Below, one piece after another: positions 55,731 through 64,000 of a stretch of 64,000 bases of DNA; positions within the stretch are counted from its first letter, which is position 1; every line of letters starts with the position of its first letter. Location: contig NZ_CP094972.1 of assembly GCF_025985425.1 (NCBI RefSeq), positions 1,302,001-1,366,000 of the forward strand. Direction: 5' to 3'. The notes beneath the pieces were generated by a model. The model searched no databases. It was not told the DNA's origin and saw nothing but the letters and a program-made list of their open reading frames with translations. Source of the stretch: Entomomonas sp. E2T0 (lineage in GTDB: Bacteria; Pseudomonadota; Gammaproteobacteria; Pseudomonadales; Pseudomonadaceae). The translations under genes were made by a program, and so were the position numbers.

Positions 55731-56200
55731 GTAGTTCTGATAAACCCAATGCAGATAAACCATTACGTGGCAAAATTGCGGCACGTTGTAGAGCGCGTAG
55801 TTTTGCCATGCAAGCGCTCTATCAATGGCATATGGCAGGGCAAGTAATCAATGAAATTGAAGCCCAGTTTTATGTAGATAATGATTTTTCTAAAGTAGAT
55901 ACTGATTATTTTAAAGCGATTTTACATGGTGTTCCCTCACGAGTAACTGAGATTGATGAGGCTTTTACACCTTTATTAGATCGCCCCATTCAAGAGTTAG
56001 ACCCTGTCGAGCTAGCGATTCTTAGACTTTCCACCTTTGAATTATTAGAACGTATCGATGTTCCTTATCGGGTTGTTATTAACGAAGGTGTTGAGTTAGC
56101 CAAAACTTTTGGTGCCACAGATGGCCATAAGTTTGTTAATGGTATTTTAGATCGTTTAGCACCTAAATTACGCCAAGCCGAAACTCGTTCTAAAAAATAG
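55727..56200 (+). CDS. nusB: Transcription antitermination factor NusB
   Basis: NusB pairs with NusE (S10) at boxA sites during rRNA transcription. The 157-residue helical protein has [20 protein letters not shown] near the N-terminus, [18 protein letters not shown], and [29 protein letters not shown]. The GTG start overlaps ribH and GGAGG lies 4 bases upstream, so translation is coupled. Confidence 0.96.
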   Translation: MSSSDKPNADKPLRGKIAARCRARSFAMQALYQWHMAGQVINEIEAQFYVDNDFSKVDTDYFKAILHGVPSRVTEIDEAFTPLLDRPIQELDPVELAILRLSTFELLERIDVPYRVVINEGVELAKTFGATDGHKFVNGILDRLAPKLRQAETRSKK

Positions 56201-56212
56201 GTTAAATATCAC

Positions 56213-57157
56213 ATGGGGGAGTTTGAATTAATTCAACACTATTTCAAAAATGCTCCCTGTGCTACGTTAACCGATGTTATTTCTTTAGGGATTGGTGATG
56301 ATTGTGCTTTATTAAAACCTAACCCTCAAACTGAAATAGCTATTTCTACAGATACCTTAGTCTCTGATGTGCATTTCCCATTAAATGGTGATCCCTTCTT
56401 TATAGCGCAACGTGCTTTAGCTGTTACAGTAAGCGATCTTGCTGCAATGGGAGCAAAACCTATTGGTTTTACTTTAGCTTTAACCTTACCAAAGGTTGAT
56501 GAAAGTTGGCTACAAGCGTTTGCAGAGGGTTTATCTGTAAAAGCTAAAGAGTGTGCTATACAGTTAATAGGTGGTGATACTACCAAAGGCCCACTAGCAA
56601 TAACTATTACAGTGCTGGGTGAAGTTCCTGATGGTAAAGCATTACGCAGAGATGGTGCACAAGTCGGTGATCTGTTATGTATTACAGATTACTTAGGTGA
56701 GGCTGCAGGGGCTTTGCCTATGGTGTTAGAAAATAAACCTTATGATTCATCTCCCCTCTTAAAACAATATTGGTCTCCTATTCCTCAATTAGAAATTGCT
56801 ATGGCGTTGAGAGATAAAGCAACTGCTTGTTTAGATATTTCTGATGGGTTGTTAGCTGATTGTGGGCATATTGCTAAGGCTTCTCAAGTAGCATTGGTTA
56901 TTGAGTTAGATAAGCTATGCTTAAGTACAAATTTACAGGCCAATTATCCCTTACAACAATGCCAGCAATTAGCTTTAACGGGTGGTGATGATTATCAATT
57001 AGCCTTTACTATTCCAAGTACTTATATAGCAGAGTTGCAAAGCCAGTACCCCAGTTTACAAGTAATTGGTAAAGTAGGACAAGGACAAGGTGTTAAGGTA
57101 ATTGATAATAATGGAGAGCTACTATCTTTTATGATAAAGGGCTATCAGCACTTTTGA
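56213..57157 (+). CDS. thiL: Thiamine-monophosphate kinase
   Basis: ThiL phosphorylates thiamine monophosphate to thiamine diphosphate, the active cofactor. The 314-residue protein has SLGIGDDCALL, AISTDTLVSDVHF, AVTVSDLAAMGAKPIGFTLALTLP, IGGDTTKGPLAITITVLG, and LDISDGLLADCGHI. It follows nusB by 12 bp in the usual ribH-nusB-thiL order. Its last 13 bp overlap the convergent zapE. Confidence 0.96.
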   Translation: MGEFELIQHYFKNAPCATLTDVISLGIGDDCALLKPNPQTEIAISTDTLVSDVHFPLNGDPFFIAQRALAVTVSDLAAMGAKPIGFTLALTLPKVDESWLQAFAEGLSVKAKECAIQLIGGDTTKGPLAITITVLGEVPDGKALRRDGAQVGDLLCITDYLGEAAGALPMVLENKPYDSSPLLKQYWSPIPQLEIAMALRDKATACLDISDGLLADCGHIAKASQVALVIELDKLCLSTNLQANYPLQQCQQLALTGGDDYQLAFTIPSTYIAELQSQYPSLQVIGKVGQGQGVKVIDNNGELLSFMIKGYQHF

Positions 57158-58164
57158 AGTTGATTAAGTCTACTGTGTGTTCTTACCATATCACCAATAG
57201 CTGCATTAGCTAAAGTTTGTTCTAGTGGGTGGTATGCCAAGAGATAAAGGCACTTATTTTGATCGTATAAAATATCAATGAGATTAATAAAGCGTTGTTG
57301 TGCGCCTATGCTCGTTTTATTGAGTAAAGGAACGTTATCTATTATCCACGTATCAAATGTTTCAGATAGAATAAGATAATCCATACTGGCTGTATTGCAC
57401 TCACAAATATCTTCAAAGTTAAATAAAATAGAGTTATCAGAATAATGGACTGGAAAAAGCTCTCGATTACCTACTTGTATAGATATAGTCTGTTCATTGT
57501 ATAGAGGTAAAGATAATTGTTGTCTTTGTTCAATTGATGCAGGGGTAATATAGTAGCCAGCAGTAAAGCCCTGTTTTTTTGCTTGGGGTAATGTACGGTA
57601 ATCCGTTTCACCTGCAATATTAATAATCGTCATATGTTTTTCAATGAGTTTTATAGCAGGTAGAAAGCGCTCATGGTATAGCGGATTGGGTAATAGATCG
57701 CGTGGCGAATAGTTAGAGGTAGTAATCACTGCTATTTTGCGTTCAAATAAGGCTTTAAATAGCCTACTAATTAGCATGGCATCACCAATGTCATGCACAT
57801 GAAACTCATCAAAGCATAGCAATCTACAATGTTCCAATAACTCATCTAATGCTTGATTAAGGGAGTCTTTGTGAGTTGAGTGTTGGAAAATTTTTTGATG
57901 AAGTTGTCTAAAAAAACTATGAAAATGAAAACGTTTTTTCTCTGCGATAGGAATACCTTCAAAGAAGATATTGAGTAACCAACTTTTGCCCCTGCCAACA
58001 GGTCCATAAAGATAGTAACTGGGGGGTGTGCTAATTTTTTTACCTGAACAGAGTAAACTACTTAAATGAGATAATTGCTTAATAGCCTGTTGTTGTACAG
58101 CATCAATTATATAATGTTGTTGTTGCGCTTGCTGTTGAAAATAATTTTCTAGTGAAAATATCAT
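57145..58164 (-). CDS. zapE: Cell division ATPase ZapE (AFG1 family)
   Basis: A 339-residue AAA-type ATPase. Walker A is YGPVGRGKSWLL, Walker B is LLCFDEFHVHDIGDAMLISRLF, with a sensor region VITTSNYSPRDL. ZapE binds FtsZ and helps constrict the division ring under stress. The protein is slightly shorter than E. coli ZapE at the N-terminus. Convergent with thiL, overlapping by 13 bp. Confidence 0.93.
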   Translation of the reverse strand: MIFSLENYFQQQAQQQHYIIDAVQQQAIKQLSHLSSLLCSGKKISTPPSYYLYGPVGRGKSWLLNIFFEGIPIAEKKRFHFHSFFRQLHQKIFQHSTHKDSLNQALDELLEHCRLLCFDEFHVHDIGDAMLISRLFKALFERKIAVITTSNYSPRDLLPNPLYHERFLPAIKLIEKHMTIINIAGETDYRTLPQAKKQGFTAGYYITPASIEQRQQLSLPLYNEQTISIQVGNRELFPVHYSDNSILFNFEDICECNTASMDYLILSETFDTWIIDNVPLLNKTSIGAQQRFINLIDILYDQNKCLYLLAYHPLEQTLANAAIGDMVRTHSRLNQLQKC

Positions 58165-58479
58165 AATTAAAGGCTACAATTAAAGTAATAGTTTATTTTT
58201 ATAGTAAAGAAGGCTTATAAACAAAATAACAAATTCGTTGTTTATTTTAAAGAATAGTTAGTTAGCTTTAAATAAATTTATTTATAATATGCCAACTTTC
58301 ATAGTCAATGAAAGTTATAAAAAATAACTAGCTGTTATTAATAGCAGTTGTTAAATATGACTTTTATATGAAATATCATGTTGTTATAGTTCATAGTGTT
58401 GTCTAATATATAAAAAATATGTTATAAAAAAGTTTATTATTCTCAAAAGTAATTTTTTAAAAATTGATAAGGAAGTTTT
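58165..58479. other. 315-bp AT-rich divergent gap with two inverted repeats
   Basis: No coding frame. A TATAAT lies at 58283-58288. Just after it is a perfect 9-bp inverted repeat AACTTTCAT-AGTCA-ATGAAAGTT (58294-58316), then a second one, CTGTTATT-AATAGCAG (58332-58347, one mismatch). These are candidate operators for the Usp gene or leader hairpins. Confidence 0.4.
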
Positions 58480-58920
58480 ATGTTTTCATCCGTGCTTATT
58501 GCCATTGATGGTTGGGAATATACAACACGTTTGCTTGATTTAGCGAAGCGTATTTGCGTTCTGAACACAAATATAGAAGTAATTTATGTTGATAATAATT
58601 TTTCAGGTAAGCTAAAAGATATTAAGTACATGGAAAATCTTACAGAAGCAGATATTGCAACGAGTCGTGAGCAAGTAATGCAAGATGCTTTATGTTATCT
58701 AAAAGTTACTGGTGATATCGATGCAAAAGGTATTATTGTTGGTGGTGATACTGCAGATGTTATTATTAAATACGCTAAAAAAATAAATTGTGATCTTATT
58801 CTTATGGGACATCGACATTTATCAAAGTTAAATCGTTTCTTTGATCCTTCTATTACTATAAAGGTTGTGAAAAAAGCACATTGTCCAGTGTTAGTTGATA
58901 GTTTAAGTAAATTAGATTAA
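58480..58920 (+). CDS. Universal stress protein family protein
   Basis: A 146-residue UspA-fold protein: N-terminal VLIAIDGWEYTTRLLDLAKRI, and IVGGDTADVIIKYAKKINCDLILMGHRHLS near the C-terminus. The ATP-binding loop GxxGx9G(S/T) is not conserved here (GHRHLSKLNRFFDPSIT), so it may not bind ATP. AAGGAAG lies 4-5 bases before the ATG. It precedes an AraC-type regulator by 38 bp and may be co-expressed with it. Confidence 0.9.
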   Translation: MFSSVLIAIDGWEYTTRLLDLAKRICVLNTNIEVIYVDNNFSGKLKDIKYMENLTEADIATSREQVMQDALCYLKVTGDIDAKGIIVGGDTADVIIKYAKKINCDLILMGHRHLSKLNRFFDPSITIKVVKKAHCPVLVDSLSKLD

Positions 58921-58958
58921 GTTTATAATCATCGTTTAGTTATTTGCAGACAGCGGTT

Positions 58959-59888
58959 ATGAACAAAGAAGATATTCCTAATATTAATATAGGGCAAGCT
59001 TATGATCAGCGTTATAAAGATGCTGATATCCATTATGAAGTATTAGGTAATTTGGCTGACTTTTTTGGACGTACCATGCGTACTCATCGTCATGATCGTT
59101 TCTTTCAAGTTCATTATGTTAAAAGTGGTGTTATTCATTTATTTTTAGATGAGCATCAATACCATGGTGAAGCGCCATTATTTTTTCTTACACCGCCTGT
59201 TGTGCCCCACTCTTTTGTTACAGAAGATGGTAGTGATGGGCATGTATTAACTGTACGACAACAAGTCATTTGGTCAATATTGGATGAAATTCCAGAATTA
59301 AAAAATAATTTTAAAGTAACACCTGCTTGTGTGGCTATCAATAAATTGCCTCAAGAGTTAATGGGGGAGGCTTACCATTTAGATTATTTGCTAGATCGAT
59401 TGCGTAAAGAGGCTAGTTCTGCAAACTATATAGGTCAAGCAGCAGCATTGCAGGGATTAGTGAAGTTAATTTTTATTAGCATATTTCGTTTAGCTGACCA
59501 AAGTCATTTGTCAGCTGTAGACTCAATACAGTTTGAATCTACTCATATATTTCGTCAGTTTACAGAGCTTGTAGAGGAGCATTATAAAGCGCATTGGCTA
59601 TTAAATGCTTATGCTAATATGATGAATATTACAGAAGCTAAATTAAATGAGATATGCCGCCAAATTGGTAATATTTCACCTAAGCAGCTTATCCATGATC
59701 GATTGATGCAAGAAGCAAAGTATTCATTATTATTCACTGAGCAAAGCATTATGGAAATTGGCTATTTACTGGGTTTTCAGGATCCTGCTTATTTCAGTCG
59801 GTTTTTTACAAGACAATCTGGGACAACTCCTAAAGACTATCGTAAAACTATGGCAAATCAGACATACCGTCAATATTTTATGCGTTAA
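58959..59888 (+). CDS. hpaA: AraC-family regulator of 4-hydroxyphenylacetate catabolism (HpaA-like)
   Basis: A 309-residue regulator. The N-terminal cupin-like sensor domain contains MRTHRHDRFFQVHYVKSGVIHLFLDEHQYHGEAPLFFLTPPVVPHSF, closely in line with HpaA of the hpa operons. The C-terminal AraC domain has two helix-turn-helices (LNAYANMMNITEAKLNEICRQIG and IMEIGYLLGFQDPAYFSRFFTRQSGTTPKDYR). HpaA activates hpaBC with 4-hydroxyphenylacetate. Its target genes hpaB and hpaC lie next to it in convergent orientation. The ATG at 58959 has no strong ribosome binding site. Confidence 0.88.
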   Translation: MNKEDIPNINIGQAYDQRYKDADIHYEVLGNLADFFGRTMRTHRHDRFFQVHYVKSGVIHLFLDEHQYHGEAPLFFLTPPVVPHSFVTEDGSDGHVLTVRQQVIWSILDEIPELKNNFKVTPACVAINKLPQELMGEAYHLDYLLDRLRKEASSANYIGQAAALQGLVKLIFISIFRLADQSHLSAVDSIQFESTHIFRQFTELVEEHYKAHWLLNAYANMMNITEAKLNEICRQIGNISPKQLIHDRLMQEAKYSLLFTEQSIMEIGYLLGFQDPAYFSRFFTRQSGTTPKDYRKTMANQTYRQYFMR

Positions 59889-59900
59889 TGATGGTGGATG

Positions 59901-59928
59901 AAAAGGTCTTCAGAAAAAGACCTTTTTT
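59901..59928 (+). terminator. Rho-independent terminator after the AraC-family gene
   Basis: Stem AAAAGGTCTT/AAGACCTTTT with a 6-base loop and a six-T run; the A-rich left arm could serve the convergent hpaC transcript as well. Confidence 0.88.
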
Positions 59929-59952
59929 AGTATCAATGAATTGAAAAATCAG

Positions 59953-60459
59953 TTAATTTCTAGGAATAGTATGGAATGCTCGGTTAAAGTAAGTTAAGCC
60001 ATCACCATCATTTCTTACATTAATACCGTCTAATTCCACAAAGAATAGTGTATGTGTGCCCACTTCAGACATTTGTGAAATACGGCCTTGTAGGCTAGCT
60101 AATGCATCATTTAACACAGGTAGGGTATGAAGCCCTTCTTGCCAATCATGTAAATCAAAACGGTTACACATTTCAACGCCCGTCATGCCTGCAAAGTGTT
60201 GAGCTACTTCAAGATGATTGGCTGATAATACATTAACACAAAGGTGACCATTTTCTTTAAAGACAGCATTCATTTCACTATTACGGTTAATACACACTAG
60301 GATTGTTGGTGGTGTATCTGTAATAGAGCATACTGCTGTTGCTGTAATACCGCATCGCCCAGATTTACCGTTGGTAGTAATCACATTAACAGCTGCCGCC
60401 ATAGAGGCCATTGAATTACGAAACGCTTTTTGAGTAGGGGTTAGTTCTATCATAGTCAT
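59953..60459 (-). CDS. hpaC: 4-hydroxyphenylacetate 3-monooxygenase, flavin reductase component
   Basis: HpaC supplies reduced FAD to HpaB using NADH. The 168-residue protein has the flavin reductase fold: FRNSMASMAAAVNVITTNGKSGRCGITATAVCSIT, PPTILVCINRNSEMN, and CVNVLSANHLEVAQHFAG. It follows hpaB by 69 bp on the same strand. The ribosome binding site is poor at this ATG. Confidence 0.94.
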   Translation of the reverse strand: MTMIELTPTQKAFRNSMASMAAAVNVITTNGKSGRCGITATAVCSITDTPPTILVCINRNSEMNAVFKENGHLCVNVLSANHLEVAQHFAGMTGVEMCNRFDLHDWQEGLHTLPVLNDALASLQGRISQMSEVGTHTLFFVELDGINVRNDGDGLTYFNRAFHTIPRN

Positions 60460-60528
60460 TTTTTATTTTTCGCCTTTCTAAGCTAAGTAGTATATCACTA
60501 CTTAGCTTGTTTTTGTTATAACGCTTAT

Positions 60529-62094
60529 CTATTGGCGGATTTTATCCAACATATTGAAGTCATCTGGATTATGCAGATGAGGAACTTTCCAACCATCAAG
60601 ATCATAATCAGATAGACATTTATCAACAAGATCTAACATTTTTTGCATTGAGCCAGAAGCACGTGCATGAGCTAAACACTGTAAGCGTACTTCATCTTGG
60701 TTACCTGCATAGTTGATCTCATAAAGTTCATGGCGACCTGCAAATTCACTACCAATAGCATCCCATAATAGTTTTAAGATTTTAATACGGTCTTGGTGGC
60801 CGATATCAGCAGAACCACGGCAGTAAACACTTAAATATTTATCTAATTCAGGGTTTTTAAGATCACGCGCACCTGAAGGTAAGTAAATAAGACCACTGGC
60901 AACGGTTTGTTCAACAATTTTCTTAATGGCTGGGTAAGCTGTTGAAGTAAGATTACGATAGACATGCATTGGTTCGTTACCTGGTAGGTAAGCACCATTT
61001 TTCCAAGGAGCTGCCGTTGACCACATAGCATCGGTTAATGCCCAATACATATTACGCCATGCTACTACTTCACCTACTTGGGCTGATACCCCACGGAAGT
61101 CTAATGCTCCCGTACATTCTAGAGCCTTAACTAGAGCACCTGTTAAAAAGTCTAATTTAACCGCTAAACGCACAGTTGCTTGCATTAAGAATAGGCGACC
61201 GAAACCACCTTCACCAAACCAACGTTTACAAAGATCAAAGTCACGGTAGATAAATACATTTTCCCATGGAATAAATACATTATCTAAGATCAAGATTGCA
61301 TCGTTTTCATCAAAACGACTAGATAATGGGTAATCGAAAGGAGAACCTGTCATACCTGCCATTAATTCATAAGAAGGGCGGCAGATTAATTTAACACCTT
61401 TAGCATTCATTGGTGTTAAGAACATTAGAGCGAAATCAGTATTATCACCTAATAGCTGTGCAGAACCTTGTCCAATAAAGTTGTAGTGAGTTAATGCAGA
61501 GTTAGTTGCAACTACTTTTGCACCACTTACATAGATACCTTCTGCTGTTTCTTTTTTAACAGAAACAAATACATCTTTTACTTGGTCAACAGGTTTATTA
61601 CGATCAATAGGAGGGTTAACAATAGCATGGTTTAAATATAAGCAACTTTCTTGAATACGCTTGTACCAATCTCTTGCATTTTGTTCAAATTTACCATAAA
61701 ACTCAGGGTTTGCACCTAATACATCACCAAAGGCTGCTTTATAGTCAGCAGTACGACCCATCCAACCATAAGACATTCTTGCCCAAGCGGCAATAGCATC
61801 ACGTTGTTCACGTAACTCTTCTGGACTACGAGCATAACGGAAGAATTTATGAGTATAACCGCCATTGCCTGTATCTGTTTCCCAGCATAATTCATCTTTT
61901 GTTTCTGGATCATGTAAAGCATCGTATAGTTTTGCTACAGAGGCAGCAGCGTTACGAAATGCGGGATGGGTGGTTATATCTTCAACCTTATCACCATAGA
62001 TATAAATTTCACGGCCATCTCTTAAGCTTTCTAAGAATTCTGCACCCGTAAAAGGACGTTTAGTATCTGCGCGATAATCTTCTGGTTTTTTCAT
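60529..62094 (-). CDS. hpaB: 4-hydroxyphenylacetate 3-monooxygenase, oxygenase component
   Basis: HpaB hydroxylates 4-hydroxyphenylacetate to homoprotocatechuate using FADH2 from HpaC. The 521-residue length is typical. Features include RPFTGAEFLESLRDGREIYIYGDKV near the N-terminus, MSYGWMGRTADYKA, SALTHYNFIGQG, and LDNVFIPWENVFIYRD. The ring-cleavage genes (hpaDEFGHI) are not in this window, so the fate of the product is unknown. HpaBC enzymes also accept other phenols. Confidence 0.96.
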   Translation of the reverse strand: MKKPEDYRADTKRPFTGAEFLESLRDGREIYIYGDKVEDITTHPAFRNAAASVAKLYDALHDPETKDELCWETDTGNGGYTHKFFRYARSPEELREQRDAIAAWARMSYGWMGRTADYKAAFGDVLGANPEFYGKFEQNARDWYKRIQESCLYLNHAIVNPPIDRNKPVDQVKDVFVSVKKETAEGIYVSGAKVVATNSALTHYNFIGQGSAQLLGDNTDFALMFLTPMNAKGVKLICRPSYELMAGMTGSPFDYPLSSRFDENDAILILDNVFIPWENVFIYRDFDLCKRWFGEGGFGRLFLMQATVRLAVKLDFLTGALVKALECTGALDFRGVSAQVGEVVAWRNMYWALTDAMWSTAAPWKNGAYLPGNEPMHVYRNLTSTAYPAIKKIVEQTVASGLIYLPSGARDLKNPELDKYLSVYCRGSADIGHQDRIKILKLLWDAIGSEFAGRHELYEINYAGNQDEVRLQCLAHARASGSMQKMLDLVDKCLSDYDLDGWKVPHLHNPDDFNMLDKIRQ

Positions 62095-62339
62095 TATTTG
62101 TTAACTCCAATTTTATTTTTATTTGATTGCCTATTTATAATGCCTTGAGTTAATTTTAAAAAGAATGTTTTTTTCCTTGAAAAAATGGTACTTTTCATAA
62201 AAAACAGCCAGTTTTTGTAATCTAATGTGAAATATTATTGATCTTGCGCATTGAATTAATTTTTTCTGATAGAATGGTAAATTAAAATAATGATGGAAAT
62301 AAGAGCACTTGCTATTTATATAAAAATAAGGAGTTTAAA

Positions 62340-63524
62340 GTGTCTTCTTCAATTAAATTAGAACGTGGGATATCTGTTCCTTTCTTAGTTTTATTAGCAG
62401 CATTGGTAGCTTTTGGGCCATTATCAATCGATATGTATTTGCCTAGTTTGCCGACTATTGCAGAAAACTTAGGTGCCTCTCAAGCAAAAGTACAGTGGAG
62501 TATTAGTGGCTTTTTAGTAGGCTTTTGTATTGGTATGTTGTTTTATGGCCCTTTATCTGATCGGTACGGTCGTAAAACTATTTTAATTATTGGTATTTTC
62601 CTATATTTATTAAGCAGTTTAGCTTGCTTTATGGCTGCCTCAGCAGACCAATTAGTTTTATTTCGGATTATTCAAGCTATTGGCGGTGGCGCTGCTTCGG
62701 TATTAGCAAGGGCAATAGTACGAGACTTATTACCATTAGATAAAGCAGCGCATACCTTATCAATTATGCATGTTGTTACGATGATCGCGCCTTTAATAGC
62801 ACCCTTAATAGGTGGCTATTTAATGTTATGGTTTGGTTGGCGCTCATTATTTTTAGTTTTATTTTTATTTGGCTTAGTATGTTTTATTTCAGTGTTATGT
62901 ATTAAAGAAACGCATCCAGTAGAACGGCGAGGAGGGAGTATTGCTAAGGCTTTTAGTGCCTATTGGCATATTCTTTTAAATAAAAATGCGTTAGGTTATA
63001 TCCTATGTATGGGAATGACTTTTGCTGGTATGTTTGCTTATATTACAGGTTCTTCATTCGTTTTTATTAAGTATTTTGGTGTGCCAGACCAGTATTTTGG
63101 CTGGATTTTTGGTTTAAATATTATAGGGATTATGATTGTTACGTTTACTGCTAGTCATTTTGTTAAGCAGTATGGGCCTCGTCCTATTTTACGAATAGGA
63201 ACTACAATAGCTTGTTTAGCAGGTGCTTTTTTATTGGTAGTTGCCTATTTTGAGTGGGGTGGCATGTGGTCAATAATGTTATTTATATTTTGTTTTGTCT
63301 CTGTAACAGGAACAGTTGGTGCTAATTGTATTGCCTGTTTAATGTCTTTATATCCTAAGCAAGCAGGTGCAGCTTCTGCATTAGCGGTAGCTGCTCAATT
63401 TGGTTTAGGTTTTATTGCCAGTTTTGTAGTAGGTTTATTGCATTTCCATGGTGCTATGAATATGGCATTAGTGGTGGCTTTTTGTGGCTTTGCAGGTTTT
63501 ATGGCTTTGCGTATGGTTGATTAA
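62340..63524 (+). CDS. Bcr/CflA-family multidrug efflux MFS transporter
   Basis: A 394-residue, 12-segment exporter. The family block FGPLSIDMYLPSLPTIAENLGAS is at the N-terminus, the MFS loop is YGPLSDRYGRKTILI, and the motif C-like RIIQAIGGGAASVLARAIVRDL follows. Relatives pump out bicyclomycin, chloramphenicol or sulfonamides. The start is GTG with AAGGAG 6 bases upstream. It diverges from hpaB across a 245-bp gap and ends 2 bp from the convergent next gene. Confidence 0.92.
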   Translation: MSSSIKLERGISVPFLVLLAALVAFGPLSIDMYLPSLPTIAENLGASQAKVQWSISGFLVGFCIGMLFYGPLSDRYGRKTILIIGIFLYLLSSLACFMAASADQLVLFRIIQAIGGGAASVLARAIVRDLLPLDKAAHTLSIMHVVTMIAPLIAPLIGGYLMLWFGWRSLFLVLFLFGLVCFISVLCIKETHPVERRGGSIAKAFSAYWHILLNKNALGYILCMGMTFAGMFAYITGSSFVFIKYFGVPDQYFGWIFGLNIIGIMIVTFTASHFVKQYGPRPILRIGTTIACLAGAFLLVVAYFEWGGMWSIMLFIFCFVSVTGTVGANCIACLMSLYPKQAGAASALAVAAQFGLGFIASFVVGLLHFHGAMNMALVVAFCGFAGFMALRMVD

Positions 63525-63526
63525 AC

Positions 63527-64000
63527 TCATACACCCAGTATCCATTCCCAAAAACCTTGTGGTTTCATGAGTTCTTCCTTGCAAGAACTGTATTGTGCGC
63601 CATAGTTGCTAGAGCGAGTTTTTACTTTTTGTGCTACACCTAGTAACCACGATTTGCTGTTATAGGTCTTACGCTTATAACCCCCCCAACCTTCGTGATA
63701 ATTTAAGTATTGGTTATAGGCATCCCATTTAGAAACACCATTAACTTTTTGTGTTTTATCCATATACCAGCCAATAAAGTCCATGCTATCGGCAAAATTA
63801 TTACGTTTAGCGCCAGAGTTACCAGTGTCCTTTATATAGTCATTCCATGTCATTGTTTGTGCTTGGGCAAAACCATAAGCGGTAGATACACGCCCCCAAG
63901 GAATAATCCATAAAATATATTTACGTGGTGGGAGAGCAGAACCATCAAATTTTGATTCTTGGTGCATAAAAGCCATAGGAACTTGTGGTGGAACGCCCCA
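63527..64000 (-). CDS. Lytic transglycosylase-like protein, N-terminus beyond window
   Basis: The frame is open to the right edge and lacks its start. The visible part begins WGVPPQVPMAFMHQESKF, where the Glu of QESKF fits the catalytic residue of SLT-type transglycosylases; TAYGFAQAQTMTWNDY corresponds to the family GxxQ region. The rest (YNQYLNYHEGWGGYK) also fits the lysozyme-like fold. It would cleave peptidoglycan, and a lipoprotein or secretion signal would be expected in the missing part. Confidence 0.8.
   Translation of the reverse strand, partial: WGVPPQVPMAFMHQESKFDGSALPPRKYILWIIPWGRVSTAYGFAQAQTMTWNDYIKDTGNSGAKRNNFADSMDFIGWYMDKTQKVNGVSKWDAYNQYLNYHEGWGGYKRKTYNSKSWLLGVAQKVKTRSSNYGAQYSSCKEELMKPQGFWEWILGV

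Noticed and set aside
62095-62339. Possible sigma54 promoter upstream of hpaB
   Set aside because: The GG and GC elements are not spaced correctly and the nearest TGGC lacks a partner, so I do not call it.

Overview
The window is a visibly AT-rich, densely coded bacterial chromosome segment. Gene content and local order point to Pseudomonadales, close to Pseudomonas: rhlE2-like/metF/ahcY, pilSR, ubiE-ubiJ-ubiB-hisI-hisE, hemC-hemD-hemX-hemY, tRNA-Val beside a PA2817-type gene, and ribB-ribH-nusB-thiL. The low GC and trimmed operons would suit a reduced, host-associated relative such as the insect-gut genus Entomomonas. That assignment is inference from memory; no database search was possible. 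I see no insertion sequence, prophage or CRISPR array.

Region 1 (1-5700, all minus): a DEAD-box helicase homologue with eroded motifs, running off the left edge; metF; and ahcY behind a clear SAH riboswitch and a near-consensus sigma70 promoter. Then come a small roadblock-like protein and an unusual fusion of an ABC ATPase to a dual-specificity phosphatase. Region 2 (5800-14500, minus): a LysR regulator, PilR and PilS, a small PP0621-type protein, rsmE, hisE, hisI, ubiB, ubiJ and ubiE. In Pseudomonas tatABC lies between hisE and rsmE; here the two are only 11 bp apart. Region 3 (14500-23000): a HlyD/ABC-2 exporter without an ATPase gene, an orphan GspE-type ATPase, tRNA-Val(GAC), a small PA2817-type gene, and two tandem MFS paralogues.

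Region 4 (23000-38900): a WbpM-type dehydratase translationally coupled to a soluble, Sec-exported pilin-like protein; cardiolipin synthase; the hem operon; a YciA thioesterase; a run of five unrecognised genes, three of them with export signals; tatD, cmoM, pyrD and a YgiW-type OB-fold protein.

Region 5 (38900-51850) is the metabolic centrepiece, two divergent blocks around an IclR regulator. The minus block is iclR, acyl-CoA dehydrogenase, etfB, etfA. The plus block is enoyl-CoA hydratase, 3-hydroxyacyl-CoA dehydrogenase, 3-oxoadipyl-CoA-type thiolase, CaiB-type CoA transferase, nitronate-monooxygenase-like flavoprotein, MFS acid transporter, OprD-type porin. Together they can import an organic acid, activate it by CoA transfer and run a full beta-oxidation turn with electrons leaving through Etf. 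A dicarboxylate such as adipate or an aromatic ring-cleavage acid would fit. Two matching TTCG-type sites lie between the blocks.

Region 6 (51850-64000): an orphan membrane/coiled-coil protein, tRNA-Leu(UAA), an FKBP lipoprotein, ribB (with a GTP cyclohydrolase II-like domain lacking its zinc cysteines), ribH, nusB, thiL, zapE, a Usp protein, the 4-hydroxyphenylacetate hydroxylase genes hpaB/hpaC with an HpaA-type AraC regulator, a Bcr/CflA efflux pump and an edge-truncated lytic transglycosylase.
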